A stretch of 64,000 nucleotides of DNA from positions 1,054,001-1,118,000 of the forward strand of contig JAVLRN010000004.1 of assembly GCA_032821775.1 (NCBI GenBank), given 5' to 3'. Below the pieces are notes generated by a model. It made no database searches and was not told where the DNA came from. It saw only the letters and a list, made by a program, of their open reading frames with translations. Shown here one piece after another: positions 30,941 to 42,186 of the stretch (the stretch's first letter is position 1; each line of letters starts with the position of its first letter). The stretch comes from Sanguinoderma infundibulare (taxonomy: Eukaryota; Basidiomycota; Agaricomycetes; Polyporales; Polyporaceae). The position numbers and the translations under genes are program-made.

Positions 30941-32933
30941 TTACATGGGGAAGTAAAAAGGGACGATCAGGGCCCGTCCCGACTGTTTGAAAAAGGTATT
31001 CACATAGAACGAGACAAGTTCCTCCTCGTGACACAGAACCTCCCCTTCCGGCAGGGCTGTCGTGATGGCGCCGTCTGCAAAGAAGGTTGTCGGGCAACGG
31101 GGCCAACGCAGCATGACGTGCCGAAACGCATCCAGGTAGGGAACGCGAGAGGACCATGTTGGGTGGCCCAAACCGACCGGAGCGTTAGGCAGCTCACGGA
31201 CGCAAAAAAGGGAATGGTCGAAGAACACGGCCGCCAGCAGATCCTCTCGCTGCTCCTCATCGAAACCCTCCATTCGGCCGGTAAACAGAAGGCGATCAAG
31301 CGCGAGGAGCTCATGCCGGAATCCGAGCTCGCAGATCTCCCACAGGATCGTCGGGCAGAGAGGGGGGTCGACAGTGGGGACGCGCCTACCTAACCAGAAG
31401 GGCGCGGCCGTACTGGTGAGATCAAAATCAGTTTTCGAGAACGCGAGGCTGAAAACTCTCTGCATCTGGTCCTGATGTTGCCCGTTCCGAGTTTGATGGT
31501 TTATCTCTGTCCGCCCAGTTTTGCCGTAAAGGAAGTCGCGCCACCATTGCGTAGCGACGCGCGTCGCGCGCGCCTCACGAAGTCGCAGGAAGTAAAGCCA
31601 AGCGGGTCGAATGCATAGCCAGTTGTAGAGGTAACGTTGGCGACGCTCCACAGTCTGAGGGCGGAGGAACATGGCGGGCTCGGGAATCCAATACCCCCAG
31701 ATCTCGGCCTGAGGGCGGGCCGGCTTGGAAAGGTCAACGCTCGACATCACGCGCTCCCACACGCTGATTGGTGGAGGCATCCATTCGTGGTTGTAGGTCA
31801 TGAACTTGTTGACCCCGCGAACTTGGGTGCCATGCGGCCGTGCATCTGCAAAGGTTAAGTCAGTATTATGACCAAGCCCGCTGAATCCAGTGACACTCAC
31901 AGGGAGGCTTCTTCGCAACTTGCTGATGCATAGACTGTCTTCCTCCTCGTGACGTCGATGCACGGGGTTGGGCAGCGTTCTCGACTGCACCAGCCTTGTG
32001 ATCCCTCTGACTTGGGGAGGAAGAGTAGCCGCGATCGGAGTCCACAGCGAGAAGAATGGTTCGCGAAACATCCTGATATGTATGCCCTCCGCGACACATA
32101 ACTTCCAGGTGTTTCTCACCGACGAGACCCCTGTATAAATGCTCTCCGTAACCGGGGGTGACATCCATGCAAATGTCGTGAGACGGGGCGAGGGGCACGA
32201 TGGCACGAACCGAGGTATCGGAGAGGATTGAGAGATCGAGACGGAGCCACCAGACAGGTATACCGGCCATGAAGAGTTGCTGGACGGCCTCCGGATCAGT
32301 CGTGAAAGCGCCCATGAATCGGGTATTCACAGGGCGAGGTTGTCTGGAAGGAGGATAGATGGCATAGAAGTTGAGGAAGGCCTGAGCCATGAGCCAGAAT
32401 CGTTGCGTCAGGGAGACCTGGAGGCAGGCATCGCGCCAAGTACACGGGAACAACAGAAGTCTGTCCCGGGAAAGCCGCATGCGGATCTCGAGGCGGGTAA
32501 GCAGCGGGTTGCGATTAGGAATGGCAAGGACTGTCTTGGAAAGACGGTCGACGAGGGCGCCAAGCGGCTCGACTGCTGCGTGCCGGAGTAAACCCAGGCA
32601 CTTGATAACTGATCCCTCGATCAGCTCGAAATCGTCCTCCTGCGGAGTCCACCAGATTGGGACAAGGGGGTGGCTGTCCGGCACACGCCGTAAAACAGCA
32701 GCGAGGTACTCGAAACCATGCGAGAACATCTGTGGCCATTGAATAGGGTCTACAAAACCATATCTACAATCTTTACGGAGCACGACTTCAATAATACTGA
32801 CGGGGGGCTCAGGAATGAAGGACATGTTGGGCGAGCTGATGGCCCACTCGTTGTTCGGAGTGTTGCCAGCAACGAGCGCATCATTCCAATGGAGCGTACG
32901 CGTGTCCTCGTTTTGCACTTGCAACTCGGGCAT
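30941..32933 (-). CDS. KDZ-2 gene A, unknown 645-aa protein
   Basis: There are two exons: 32933-31901 and 31845-30941, joined by a GTGAGT...TTGCAG intron. The total is 1938 bases, 645 residues, with no interruption. Landmarks are KDCRYGFVDPIQWPQMF, VSLTQRFWLMAQAFLNFYAIYP, PVWWLRLDLSILSD in exon 1, and PISVWERVMSSVDLSKP, YLYNWLCIRPAWLYFLRLREA, LGRRVPTVDPPLCPTILWEICELGFRHELLALD in exon 2. It is Trp/Leu/Arg-rich and largely globular. I know no function. It lies just upstream of the KDZ transposase on the same strand, and a fragment of a homologue occurs at 6504-6742 next to KDZ-1, so it is probably KDZ-associated. Confidence 0.75.
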
Positions 32934-33256
32934 GGAGTCGTCCAGATTACGGTGAGTCGTTCAGATTACGGCGGGGGACGCAGAACCGATAGAGGCGAAC
33001 CGATCAACGCAAAGTCAAATCGGAATCACCAGCGTCCAGTGGTCTGCAGCGACAAACTGGAGCTGTGATAAAGGAAGGGGGATGGGATGAGATATCTTGA
33101 TGGGCGGCTGCGAGTATGGCAGTTAGTATAGGTCAATAGTGAGGAGGGTGACGTACCCAGTTGAGCAGTGCGACGTCGGCACGAAGATTGTCACTTGATC
33201 GGACAAGGGGGGCACCTGAAAGCAATGACATTCATTGTCAGCGCCGTCATTATCCT
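32934..33256. repeat. Spacer with third copy of the RING-gene leader
   Basis: The segment around 33025-33110 (GCGTCCAGTGGTCTGC...GACAAACTGGAGCTG) is a degenerate copy of the leader found at 39330-39420 and, inverted, at 33965-34050. No gene is seen. It would contain the gene A promoter reading left. Confidence 0.55.
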
Positions 33257-33821
33257 GAGCCTAGGCGGGACATACATGACGTGAACGCGTCCGGACCATG
33301 CAACGATGGCCTACCTGTTTGCGACCGTACTAGAACTTGAAGTGTTTGCGACAGGAGGAGGACTTGACACCGGAGTCGATGTTGATGAGCCCTGCGGTCG
33401 GATGGATCTGCCGGAGATGTGCGGGGACGACGGGCGGGACGACGAGTAGAGCGATGGCGGGAGGCGACTCGAAACGACCAAGTCCACACCTTACTCACGC
33501 CTGCCACAAATCGGGCCGGCTGTGCCCCGACGCCACAATTGTGGCGTCGCCCGCCCGCCTGACTCACGCCCGCCACAACGCCCGCCACAATTGTGGCGGG
33601 CGTGGACTTGGTCGATTCGAGTCGCCTCCTGCCGTCGCTCTACTCGTCGTCCCGCCCGTCGTCTCGCCCATTGTCCCCACACGTACTACAGCATCCACTC
33701 CAGCCTCACCCTCGCCTGCGTCATCTGCAGTCGCCTTCCCCAGGTACGTCTCTGTTTTCCCGGCTAGGCGGGGCATACATGACGCGAACGCGTTCTCGTC
33801 ATGTATGCCCCACCTAGGCTC
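33257..33821. mobile_element. Foldback element with CCTAGG ends
   Basis: The ends are GAGCCTAGGCGGGACATACATG (33257) and its inverted counterpart ending CCACCTAGGCTC at 33821. Inside, a segment of about 62 bases at 33426-33487 (ACGACGGGCGGGACGACGAG...CCAAGTCCAC) is inverted at 33601-33664. The loop contains the perfect palindromes GACGCCACAATTGTGGCGTC (33529-33548) and GCCCGCCACAATTGTGGCGGGC split 33580-33601. A degenerate remnant of the same ends is at about 39568-39612. It has no coding capacity. Confidence 0.7.
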
Positions 33822-35241
33822 GCGATAGTGACTGCGCTGACCTTGAATCGTTTTCAGGTGCTCCCCTTCGTCCCCTCAAGCAAAGATATTCGCGTGCAAG
33901 ACGAATAGCCTCGACCGCGTACGTGCGCAGCTATTCGATTGTGACTGATACTAACTGTCTTGCTCGTAGGCGTCCATCAAGATTTCTGATCCCATCCCCC
34001 ACTTGTTTCATCACAGCTCCAGTTTGTCGCCGCAGACCACTGGACGCTTGTGTTCCCGATTTGACTTTGCGTCGATCGGTTCGCTTCCATCGGCCCTGCC
34101 GCCCCCGAGTCTCTCCCGCAGCATTTGAATGCCATTTCAGCGCTCTGCCTATCCGAAACGCTATGCCCGCCACTCGTTCTGGGCTCCGGCAAGGCACTTG
34201 TCAACTGGCCCCAGTTCCCCAGGTCGTTGCAGGTCCCTCCAATTCAAATGCTGTCCATGTCGTGGTCGACGACGACGGGCCTCCTCGCAAGAAGCAGGCC
34301 GTCACGTGCAAGGCTCCCGGGCAGCGCTCAAAGCAGAGGGCCCAAGCGCCCCTTCCGCCTCCACGAGAAATCATCGAGATCTCGTCGGACGACGAGCCGG
34401 CCCCCAGGATATCTGCGCGCCCTGTTAATGCCATTGAGAAGCGGCTCAAGGAGCTCGAGGAGGTGCGTCGCCCTCCGCATTATGCAACTTAGGATAAGTG
34501 GCTGACATTGGCTTTTCTCGGCACCCATTTAGGAGAACCGGAAGTTGAAGGCGGCTCTTGCGGCTGCCAAGCCTGTGAGTACAGAATTTCACTTACGCTC
34601 GTACTGTGGTTCGTTAACAGATGATGTCCCCAGGCGCAACCACAACCCGTACCAGAGGTGGTCCCTACCCCTGCCCCAGACGTGGCGACCGAGAAGGTAA
34701 ATGAGTGTTCTCTTGCAACCGCGCACCTTTCTGACCCACCATACAGCTATTGTCCACCATCGGCGAGCATGTCAGCTGTGGACTTTGTAACGAGAAGATG
34801 TGGAACGCATACACGTACGTCCGACCTGGCTGCCACCCTAATTTAGAACTCATCAACTCCGCACCCTTGCCCACAGGCTCGTGTGTGGCCACACCTTCTG
34901 CCGTGGATGCCTCCAAGACTTGTTCCAGACTACGCACGCCCATCATATGGCCAACCATCCAAGATACAATCCGCAGCAGGTGAATCGCCATCATTTGCGG
35001 GCCGTGGTCAATCGTCTCAGCACAATGTCTACATCCTCACACCCAAAATACTCATGCCCGACGTGTCGGGTGCTCATCCACGCCAAGCCGGCGGAGAACT
35101 TTGTTGTCAAGCACCTCGTCGAAACCGTTGCAGGTGTGCAGGGCGAAACCCCTCCGAAGGAGCCCACGCGCACCGTCCAGCAGGCGTTGGAGGGACCTTT
35201 TGATGGCTTTTTCCCCTTCACCTTGTATGATGCGAGTACCA
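33743..35241 (+). repeat. Inverted-repeat arm L (RING gene 1 unit)
   Basis: This arm is repeated in inverted orientation at 38015-39632. By eye the arms are above 90% alike. The right arm has about 115 extra bases in the 5' region (about 39164-39280), where arm L reads GCAGCATTTGAATGCC directly into CAGCGCTCTGCCT. The spacer between the arms is about 2.8 kb and contains gene D. Confidence 0.85.
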
Positions 35242-35261
35242 CGTTTTGCTGGCGAACTTGA
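34163..35261 (+). CDS. RING-finger protein 1, STUbL-like
   Basis: Five exons (34163-34462, 34533-34574, 34634-34696, 34747-34814, 34877-35261) give 285 residues with all junctions in frame. Order: VHVVVDDDGPP (residues about 31-41) and EIIEISSDDEP (about 71-81), both hydrophobic-plus-acidic stretches typical of SUMO-interacting motifs; a coiled coil EKRLKELEEENRKLKAAL across the first intron; then a complete C3HC4 RING (CGLC, VCGHTFCRGC, CPTC). RING proteins are usually E3 ubiquitin ligases. RING plus tandem SIMs is the layout of SUMO-targeted ubiquitin ligases, which is my inference here. It is the intact member of an inverted pair within KDZ-2. Confidence 0.8.
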
Positions 35262-36324
35262 CGTGACACGCCTGCCTCCCCTTGGTGACAAGGAATTCGG
35301 ACCAGGGGCTTCTTGGCATCGAAATGTGTGATTATTCTGTAAAGACCAGTGTACTCGTACAAGATACATTGCTTTGACGATGCATTGATGAGCTTATGAC
35401 ACATGGCCGGATGATACCACCGGGCTAGCAGGCGTCGTGTGTGATCTTCACCTCTGAATGCATGTAGTTTTCAAGGGAGAGCGAATACGCATCGTTGCGC
35501 GGCCAATACATGGACCCACACTCACTCCCGCGTGCACACTCATACGGTCACACTCCGCACTCGCAATACATCAAGCACGACGACGAAGAGGCATACATAA
35601 AGCTCGTCCACGCAGGTGCTGTGCATTCATCGTGGTCGTGAAAGAGCGGGCACTGAGGGTTAGGCGCCGTGGTTCTCTATGTTGAATGGCCACGACCGCG
35701 CCCGCCTCTCCAAGCCTCTCGAACTCTCTCTCCGCTGACGACTCCTTTCACAGCACACATTTCATCAAGAAGATGATCCGAAGGCCACGACAGCCGTGAA
35801 CGAAAGGTTCGTAAGTCGGCCTGCCCGCGACTGCGATATGTCCGATTTCGCTGACATACCGCTCGACATATCCATAGTGTCCGCGTGCGGGTTACAACAC
35901 CACGGCCCGCACCCTCGACGCGTCGCACTTGTCCTTCCGAGGGACAGGGCTGACGCGACCGCAGGGTACCTTTACCGTTTCACCACCATTTGCGATATGT
36001 TGTATTCTGCCGACATTGCTTCTAAAACAGGCATATGTCTGCACAGTGATCAAACATGGACATAGACTGTTGCAACACAACTGGTACTCTATATATTGCA
36101 TTGTCTTGAATGCCATGAGTGCCTGCTGCTGCATATACCAGTGCTGTGACATAAGGAAACATAGCAGTCAACAAGTCTTGCTCTCTCGCGATCACCACCC
36201 TCAATCCTGGGCCCAACTCTCTCGCGCCCGCCAACAAATTTGCTAGGCTGCACCCACTCATTCCTCTGCCCATTCCTGCTCCTCCACCACCATCCCTTCT
36301 CTTCAGATCTCCTCCCATTTGAAT
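35262..36324. other. Spacer between RING gene 1 and gene D
   Basis: I see no supported gene. Some open stretches exist on both strands but lack introns, motifs or matching copies. The end of the stretch (36180-36320) is pyrimidine-rich (CTCTCTCG, CCTCCACCACC) and is probably the gene D promoter. Confidence 0.4.
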
Positions 36325-36975
36325 ATGCTTTGCAACAAGCTTTCCCAGCTTCTCTCTCTCCTCTCCCTGTTCACCGCCTTCCGCCGTGGGACGTGTTCCA
36401 CTCTGAAGCCCATTATCACGCTCCACAGCTTCAAATTCGTGGTATGTACTGCATTTATGCCCACTATTCGAGTACTTACGCTCTGCAGTCCATCGTAAGC
36501 GTTCTTGGCAGTGAAGGGTTGGACCGGCTCGACCTGTCCGTGCGCGGCTTCCTCGCGGTGCGTCCTCCAGCCTCTAGCCTCCATTTGCGGCCCCATAACT
36601 CGCTTTCAGGCCATGGCTGTGATTGGCTTCCGCCTCGTCGAGGATGAGCCGAACGCGGCCTTTTGGCTTATCGGCCCGGGCGAAAGCCTCAACGAGTGCA
36701 AGCACGCGCTCTACTTGAAACGGCCGGTCAACGACGAGTTCAGCTCGCGCGACGTGTCCTAGTGAGTCCCCCTCTTTATCCCTCGTGTTTCGTATGCAAT
36801 GCTAATCGCGTGTTTGTGCAGCATCACGGACCGCTGCCTCGAGCTCTACAGCTGGACGAGATGGACGTTCTGCGAGATCGAGGAGTTCGGCTATGAGAAC
36901 CACCCGGCTTACCAGTTCGAATCGGAGTACGCGTTCGAGTCCTGGATGACCTTGCTCTGGAATGACCTCCACTAG
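36325..36975 (+). CDS. KDZ-2 gene D, unknown small protein
   Basis: There are four exons. Exon 1 starts MLCNKLSQLLSLLSLF at 36325 and ends at GTATGT. Exon 2 begins SIVSVLGSEGLDRLDLSVRGFLA. Exon 3 begins AMAVIGFRLVEDEPNAAFWLI. Exon 4 begins ITDRCLELYSWTRWTF and ends LLWNDLH-stop at 36973-36975. All four join in frame through short GT-AG introns and give about 165 residues. The N-terminus is hydrophobic and could be a signal or membrane segment. The rest is acidic and aromatic. I know no family. It sits in the spacer between the inverted RING genes. Confidence 0.6.
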
Positions 36976-38014
36976 TGGAGTCGTCCTGTTATTGTGGTCG
37001 CCGCATACTTAGTTCTTGATGCTGTAAATACTCACAATGTGATTGCTTGATCTCTGTTCTGTCCGAGAATCTGCCCGTGTGCTCAGGTAATCATCACGAA
37101 CGCGACGCAATGGGCGCGAATATTCGTTTCGGCGGGTTCTTAGCGGGCACTTCGTGTGTGTTCGGCGTGTCAAGAGCGGGCACACTATTTTCTATTCCAT
37201 TAAATTTGATGTTCTCGCTAACATTTAATATCCTACAGAACTTGAGGTTTTCGGGCACAGACAATGTCCAGGACAACTCGGAATTCTATTGACATTCTAA
37301 ATAGCGGAAAACTGGACATTATAGTCGCTCTAAAGTGTTCACTCAAACTCTACGTTTTCGTCAACGTTTGGCGTTCAGTAGAACGTGACATTGTCTGTCA
37401 CATTTTATTGGCCTCGGAACGTGGGCCGAAATGTCAAAATCGGGCATCTGGGGAGCAGCCACCCCACGTGACTCACGCGGGCCGGATTTGCGCGTCTGTG
37501 GCGGAGCCAGCCTGTCTGACTCACGCCCGCCACAGTTGCCACAATTGTGGCGTCGGGGTGCTGCCGGCGCGAATTTACGGGGTATGGTTTGGTACCAGGC
37601 GTTGGAACGAACGGTTTAGAGGACGCAATTCAAAGATAGTTACAGGGAGACATTACATCCAATACGGACAAGTGTGCGGTCTCGAGCGTGCTCAGGGACC
37701 ATACAAAGTAGAATACAGCGACAACAAAACACGGCTTTCGGGCAAGCATCGAGTGCCGTAATCGATAACAGGGGCGCACAAGCAAAGGGGAGGCATAGCA
37801 TTTGACACGATCTTCCGCGAGCTCGATTGTGGGATTGCACGACTTTCAAGGAAACAGCAACGGAAACGATTAATCAAGGTATGGACAACGGTGAATATAC
37901 AATAGGATCCGTATTCTAGTCCGGCAGAGTCAGACCGCCATGCGCAGAATGACGATGTGCATGCAGCACAACCGGGTCGATGACGACTTGAAGCGCAGCG
38001 CGAGTCATGTTACG
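36976..38014. other. Spacer between gene D and inverted arm R
   Basis: No gene is seen. The stretch at 37080-37330 is AT-rich with repeated GTCCxGxACA-like words. At 37516-37556 there is another copy of the CACGCCCGCCACA...CACAATTGTGGCGTC palindromic repeat shared with 33529-33601 and 39778-39880. Confidence 0.45.
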
Positions 38015-39632
38015 TCGTACTCAGATCATTCAAGGTGAAGGGGAAGAACTGATGAAAAGGTCCCTCCAACGCTGGCTGGAGAGTGCGTGTGGGCTCGTTC
38101 GGAGGGGTTTCGCCCTGCACAGCTGCGATGGTTTCGACGATGTACTTGACGACAAAGTTCTCGGCCGGCTTGGCGCGGACTCACACCCGACACGTTGGGC
38201 ATGAGTATATCAGGTGCTCGGTGGTAGCGGTTGTGTGAAGAACCACGGCCTCGATGTGTCTTCTCCGCTGAGGCGAAAGGTCGGGACGAGCAAGCTGGAC
38301 TTGCCATTGATGGTGAAACAACTGCTGCTGCGAATCGTATGTCAGATGGCTGGCCACATGATGGGTGTGTGCAGTCTTGAACCACTGTTGGAGGCATCCG
38401 CGGCAGAAGGTGTGGCCACACACGAGCCTGTGGGCAAGGGTGCGGAGTTGATGAGTTCTAAATTAGGGTGGCAGCCAGGTCGGACGTACGTGTATGCGTT
38501 CCACATCTTCTCGTTACAAAGTCCACAGCTGACATGCTCGCCGATGGTGGACAATAGCTGTATGGTGGGTCAGAAAGGTGCGCGGTTGCAAGAGAACACT
38601 CATTTACCTTCTCGGTCGCCACGTCTGGGGCAGGGGTAGGGACCACCTCTGGTACGGGTTGTGGTTGCGCCTGGGGACATCATCTGTTAACGAACCACAG
38701 TACGAGCGTAAGTGAAATTCTGTACTCACAGGCTTGGCAGCCGCAAGAGCCGCCTTCAACTTCCGGTTCTCCTAAATGGGTGCCGAGAAAAGCCAATGTC
38801 AGCCACTTATCCTAAGTTGCATAATGCGGAGGGCGACGCACCTCCTCGAGCTCCTTGAGCCGCTTCTCAATGGCATTAACAGGGCGCGCAGATATCCTGG
38901 GGGCCGGCTCGTCGTCCGACGAGATCTCGATGATTTCTCGTGGAGGCGGAAGGGGCGCTTGGGCCCTCTGCTTTGAGCGCTGCCCGGGAGCCTTGCACGT
39001 GATGGCCTGCTTCTTGCGAGGAGGCCCGTCGTCGTCGACCACGACATGGCCAGTATTCACATTGGACGGCCCTGCGACAACCTGGGGAACCGGGGCCGGT
39101 TGACGAGTGCCTTGCCGGAGCCCAGAACGAGTGGCGGGCATAGCGTTTCAAATAGGCAGAGCGCTGTAATGACGTTAAGAGACGATGTAAGGGTGCTCGA
39201 CGGCGATGAGTGGGGAAGAGAAGGCGACAGGGAGGGCCAACGACTGGGAGTGGTGGACGTTCGAATGCTGCGGTAGAGACTCGGGGCCGGCAGGGCCGAT
39301 GGAGGGGAACCGATCGACGCAAAGTCAAATCGGAATCACAAGCGTCCAGTGGTCTGCGGTGACAAACTGGAGCTGCGATGAAACAAGTGGGGGATGGGAT
39401 CAGAAATCTTGATGGACGCCTACGAGCAAGACAGTTAGTATCAGTCACAATCGAATAGCTGCGCACGTACGCGGTCGAGGCTATTCGTCTTGCGCGCGAA
39501 TATCTTTGCTTGAGGGGACGAAGGGGAGCACCTGAAAACGATTCAAGGTCAGCGCGGTCACTATTGCGAGCCTAGGCGGGGGCGTTCACGTCATGTATGC
39601 CCCGCCTAGCCGGGAAAACAGACACGTACCTG
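38015..39632 (-). repeat. Inverted-repeat arm R (RING gene 2 unit)
   Basis: This is the inverted counterpart of 33743-35241. Outside the arms the sequences differ completely on both sides. Confidence 0.85.
38181..39141 (-). pseudogene. RING-finger protein 2, truncated copy
   Basis: The exon layout is the same as in RING gene 1, beginning MPATRSGLRQGTRQPAP at 39141, with VVVDDDGPP, EIIEISSDDEP, the coiled coil and RING cysteines CGLC, VCGHTFCRGC and CPTC. The inter-cysteine loop is longer and diverged (CLQQWFKTAHTHHVASH...). Directly after CPTCRV the frame meets TGA (38181-38183), where copy 1 continues LIHAKPAENFVV. The downstream frame is still recognisable to about 38030. All RING ligands precede the stop, so a shortened protein with a complete RING is possible. 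I call it a pseudogene because the shared C-terminal part is lost. Confidence 0.65.
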
Positions 39633-39775
39633 GGGACCACGACTCAGATTTCGAAATGATGACCCACGGGGACGAAGACGCCGGAGGCGAACGTGAGGCT
39701 GGAGTCGATGGTGATGACGGGCGGGACGACAAGTAGAGCGACGGCGGTACTCAAAACGATGAAGTCCACACCTAA

Positions 39776-39900
39776 CTCACTCCCGCCACAATTGCCACAA
39801 TCGTGGCGGGCGTGAATCAGGTGGGCCGGGCCGCTGTGCCCCGACGCCACAATTATGGCAGTTGTGGCGGGCGTGAGTCAGGCGTGGACTTCATCGTTTC
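39776..39900. repeat. Palindromic GCCCGCCACAA repeats
   Basis: Two adjacent units (CCCGCCACAATTGCCACAATCGTGGCGGGCG at 39782 and GACGCCACAATTATGGCAGTTGTGGCGGGCG at 39843) can each fold into a hairpin. They belong to the repeat family seen at 33529-33601 and 37516-37556. Confidence 0.6.
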
Positions 39901-39959
39901 CAGTCACCTCCCGGCTGGGTCTACTTTGCACGCCTCGCTCGTCCCTCTGGTCGACGTTC

Positions 39960-40490
39960 AATTCCCTCCACGACACCCTCATCAATGAGAACCGCTCGAA
40001 CGACGACAACTACAACTACATCGCCATCGGCCAGAAGCATTCCACCGTCGCTCGACTCGCCAAGACACTCGAGGACCACGATACTCCAAAATCGTCACTG
40101 CCACCGCCTCTGAGGCTGCCCCGCTCAAGTACCTCGCGCCCTTCTCTGGCTGCGCCATGGGCGAATGGTTCCGTGACAAGGGTAAGCACGGAACGTAGCT
40201 TGTTGATGAACGACCCTGGCTGTTTGCTGCTCACGACATTCCTTAGCCCTCATCATCTACGACGACTTGTGGAAGCAGGCTGTCACTCCGCGTCAGATGT
40301 CCATGCTCCTTTGTCGTGCCCCCGGTCGTGAGGCTTACCCCGGCGACGTCTTCTACCTCCACTGTTGTCTTAGGGTGGTGATGTGTCCGCCTACATACCG
40401 ACGAACATCATGTCTGTGACCGTCGTGGTGTCCGTCCCGCCATCAATATCGGTCTTTCTGTCTCGCAGTTCAGTTGCGAACTCGACGCGT
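39960..40490 (+). pseudogene. ATP1: F1 ATP synthase alpha gene fragment
   Basis: The plus strand encodes [20 protein letters not shown], then after one frame shift [21 protein letters not shown] and [10 protein letters not shown] spliceable intron follows (GTAAGC...CCTTAG, about 40181-40246), then [13 protein letters not shown]...[36 protein letters not shown] and finally RGVRPAINIGLSVSR. These are diagnostic blocks of the mitochondrial ATP synthase alpha subunit. The Walker A region, the start and the C-terminus are absent and there are internal deletions. It is therefore a captured, decaying fragment retaining a host intron. Confidence 0.9.
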
Positions 40491-40784
40491 CCGCGGACGC
40501 CGATGTTTACCTGATCACCTCATTCGTTTTTCTAGGTCTTCCTCGTCTCCACGCAGAACTTCGCGCTCTGCCTGCCTGGGCCTCGATTGTCGCTGCAGAC
40601 CTCGAGGTCCGGTTTTCTCCACTCCAACACTTTGTCCCGGCATGCACCGCCTCGGTCCAAGCGCGACCCCGCGGCCCCGGCCACGCTCTTTTGTGCTTTT
40701 GTGGCTCCGCCTCTGTATAAAGTCATGACCCAATCCATGCCCTGCGATCACTTTTTTGCACTCTCCCCTCCATTCTACATCCAA

Positions 40785-42186
40785 ATGCCTAAGCCTACCG
40801 AGGCTGAGAAGACACGAATTCGCGGCCTGACGCTGCCCTACCTGCTGTCTAACTTGGTGCAGATGCATGCTCGTCGCGACTGCCCCCAGGGCCGCCTTCA
40901 TCGTCCTCAAGCAAGCTATGGGCAGAAGGACTTCGCCAACATCGGGCTGGTTTTTGAATTCGTACGTCCTATCGTCATTTCCATTTTGCGAACAGCTCTA
41001 TTAATGTTGTGACAAGTGTCCCGACAAACCACCTTGCCAGTTTCACGGGAAGCCCCTTGCGCTCCAAATGACGGCAGACAAACGGGCAGACCTCCTTTCG
41101 GAGCTTGAGATCCTCGAGCCACTGCCCTACCATGATGTGGCGAATGTGGCCCTCTGTCGTTCGATCCGAGAGCGGATCCTGCTCACTGGCGACGTCGGCG
41201 CGGGGTCCGTCCGCGAACCTCCTCCGACACCTTCTCGATGGGACCGTGTGGGTCTCGCGCTGAACCGCAGTGATTCGCGTCCATCCTCTACACCATCCTC
41301 TCCCCTTGCCCGTCTGCCCAGCCCTCGCACTCCCACGCCGAAGACCGGCGCCACGAAGACGCCAACCACCGCTGGCAGCACAGGCTCCCTGAAAGGACCG
41401 GGCCGCCCGCGGAGGGCTGAGGTCGAAGTGAAGGTCTACGCCTTCAATCATGTAAGTCCAATTCTCTCCCGGTCGCCATTCCCGTGCTGACACCTTCGAC
41501 AGAATGAGGAACTTCCTATTTCAGCGAACGCTGTTGGGCACACGACCAAAAACAAGCAAGTCCGATTCAGGTTCTGGCAGCCTGCCGTCGCCGAGGCCTT
41601 CGGCTTCGACCTATCCGCCCGGAACCGTCCCAGCTATGAGATGTACCTCGCCGCCCTCGACGAATGGACTGATTGCATTGTCGATCAGGTCCTCGCATGT
41701 GGCCAGCCGGTCTTGGTTCGCCGCACGGGAGTTCGTAGCATGCCTGCTCTCAACATGCTGAAACCACTGCTCCAGCCTCCCTTCGACCCCAAAGGCGTCC
41801 GACCTCTTAACAGCCTCCTCGATCATGTACATGGCTTCCCAGTCGGCCGTGCGCGGGAGGACCCGTCTGACACACTTGAGGAGATTTTCGGTGGCCCGCC
41901 ACCCTCCGCAGCGCACGCGGGCCCCTCGACGCCTCGCGCGAGCAAGGCCGATGCGCCCGTTGCGGCCACCCCTCAGAAGTCGCTCAAGCAGAAGGCTGAC
42001 GAACGCTTCGACTTTGGATCTCGGAAAGCCGGCAAAGTGTCTTCGAACGCAGACGTTGCGCGCGGTCCGGTGGCCCGGAGTGACGTCATCTACATCTCGG
42101 ATTCTGAGCATGAAGTCCAGCGTTCTCGGAGTAAGGGCAAGGCCAGGGCGATCCCCGATGACGACGTTATCGACTTGACTGTGTAG
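40785..42186 (+). CDS. KDZ-2 gene B, unknown protein with C-terminal SIMs
   Basis: Three exons (40785-40961, 41017-41451, 41503-42186) total 1296 bases, 431 residues, all in frame. The N-terminal part (PYLLSNLVQMHARRDCPQG...GQKDFANIGLVFEF, then CPDKPPCQFHGKPL) has paired cysteines. A Ser/Pro/Thr-rich linker and the basic KGPGRPRRAEVEVKVYAF follow, then a globular part (RFWQPAVAEAFGFDLSARN ... LDEWTDCIVDQVLACGQ). The tail has two SUMO-interaction-like motifs, DVIYISDSEHE and DDDVIDLTV, the latter ending the protein. GRPRR resembles an AT-hook. I do not recognise the family. Nuclear action through SUMOylated partners is plausible. Confidence 0.7.

Noticed and set aside
35262..36324. Several 60-100 codon ORFs on both strands
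   Set aside because: No motifs, introns, repeats or second copies; consistent with chance open frames in GC-rich DNA.
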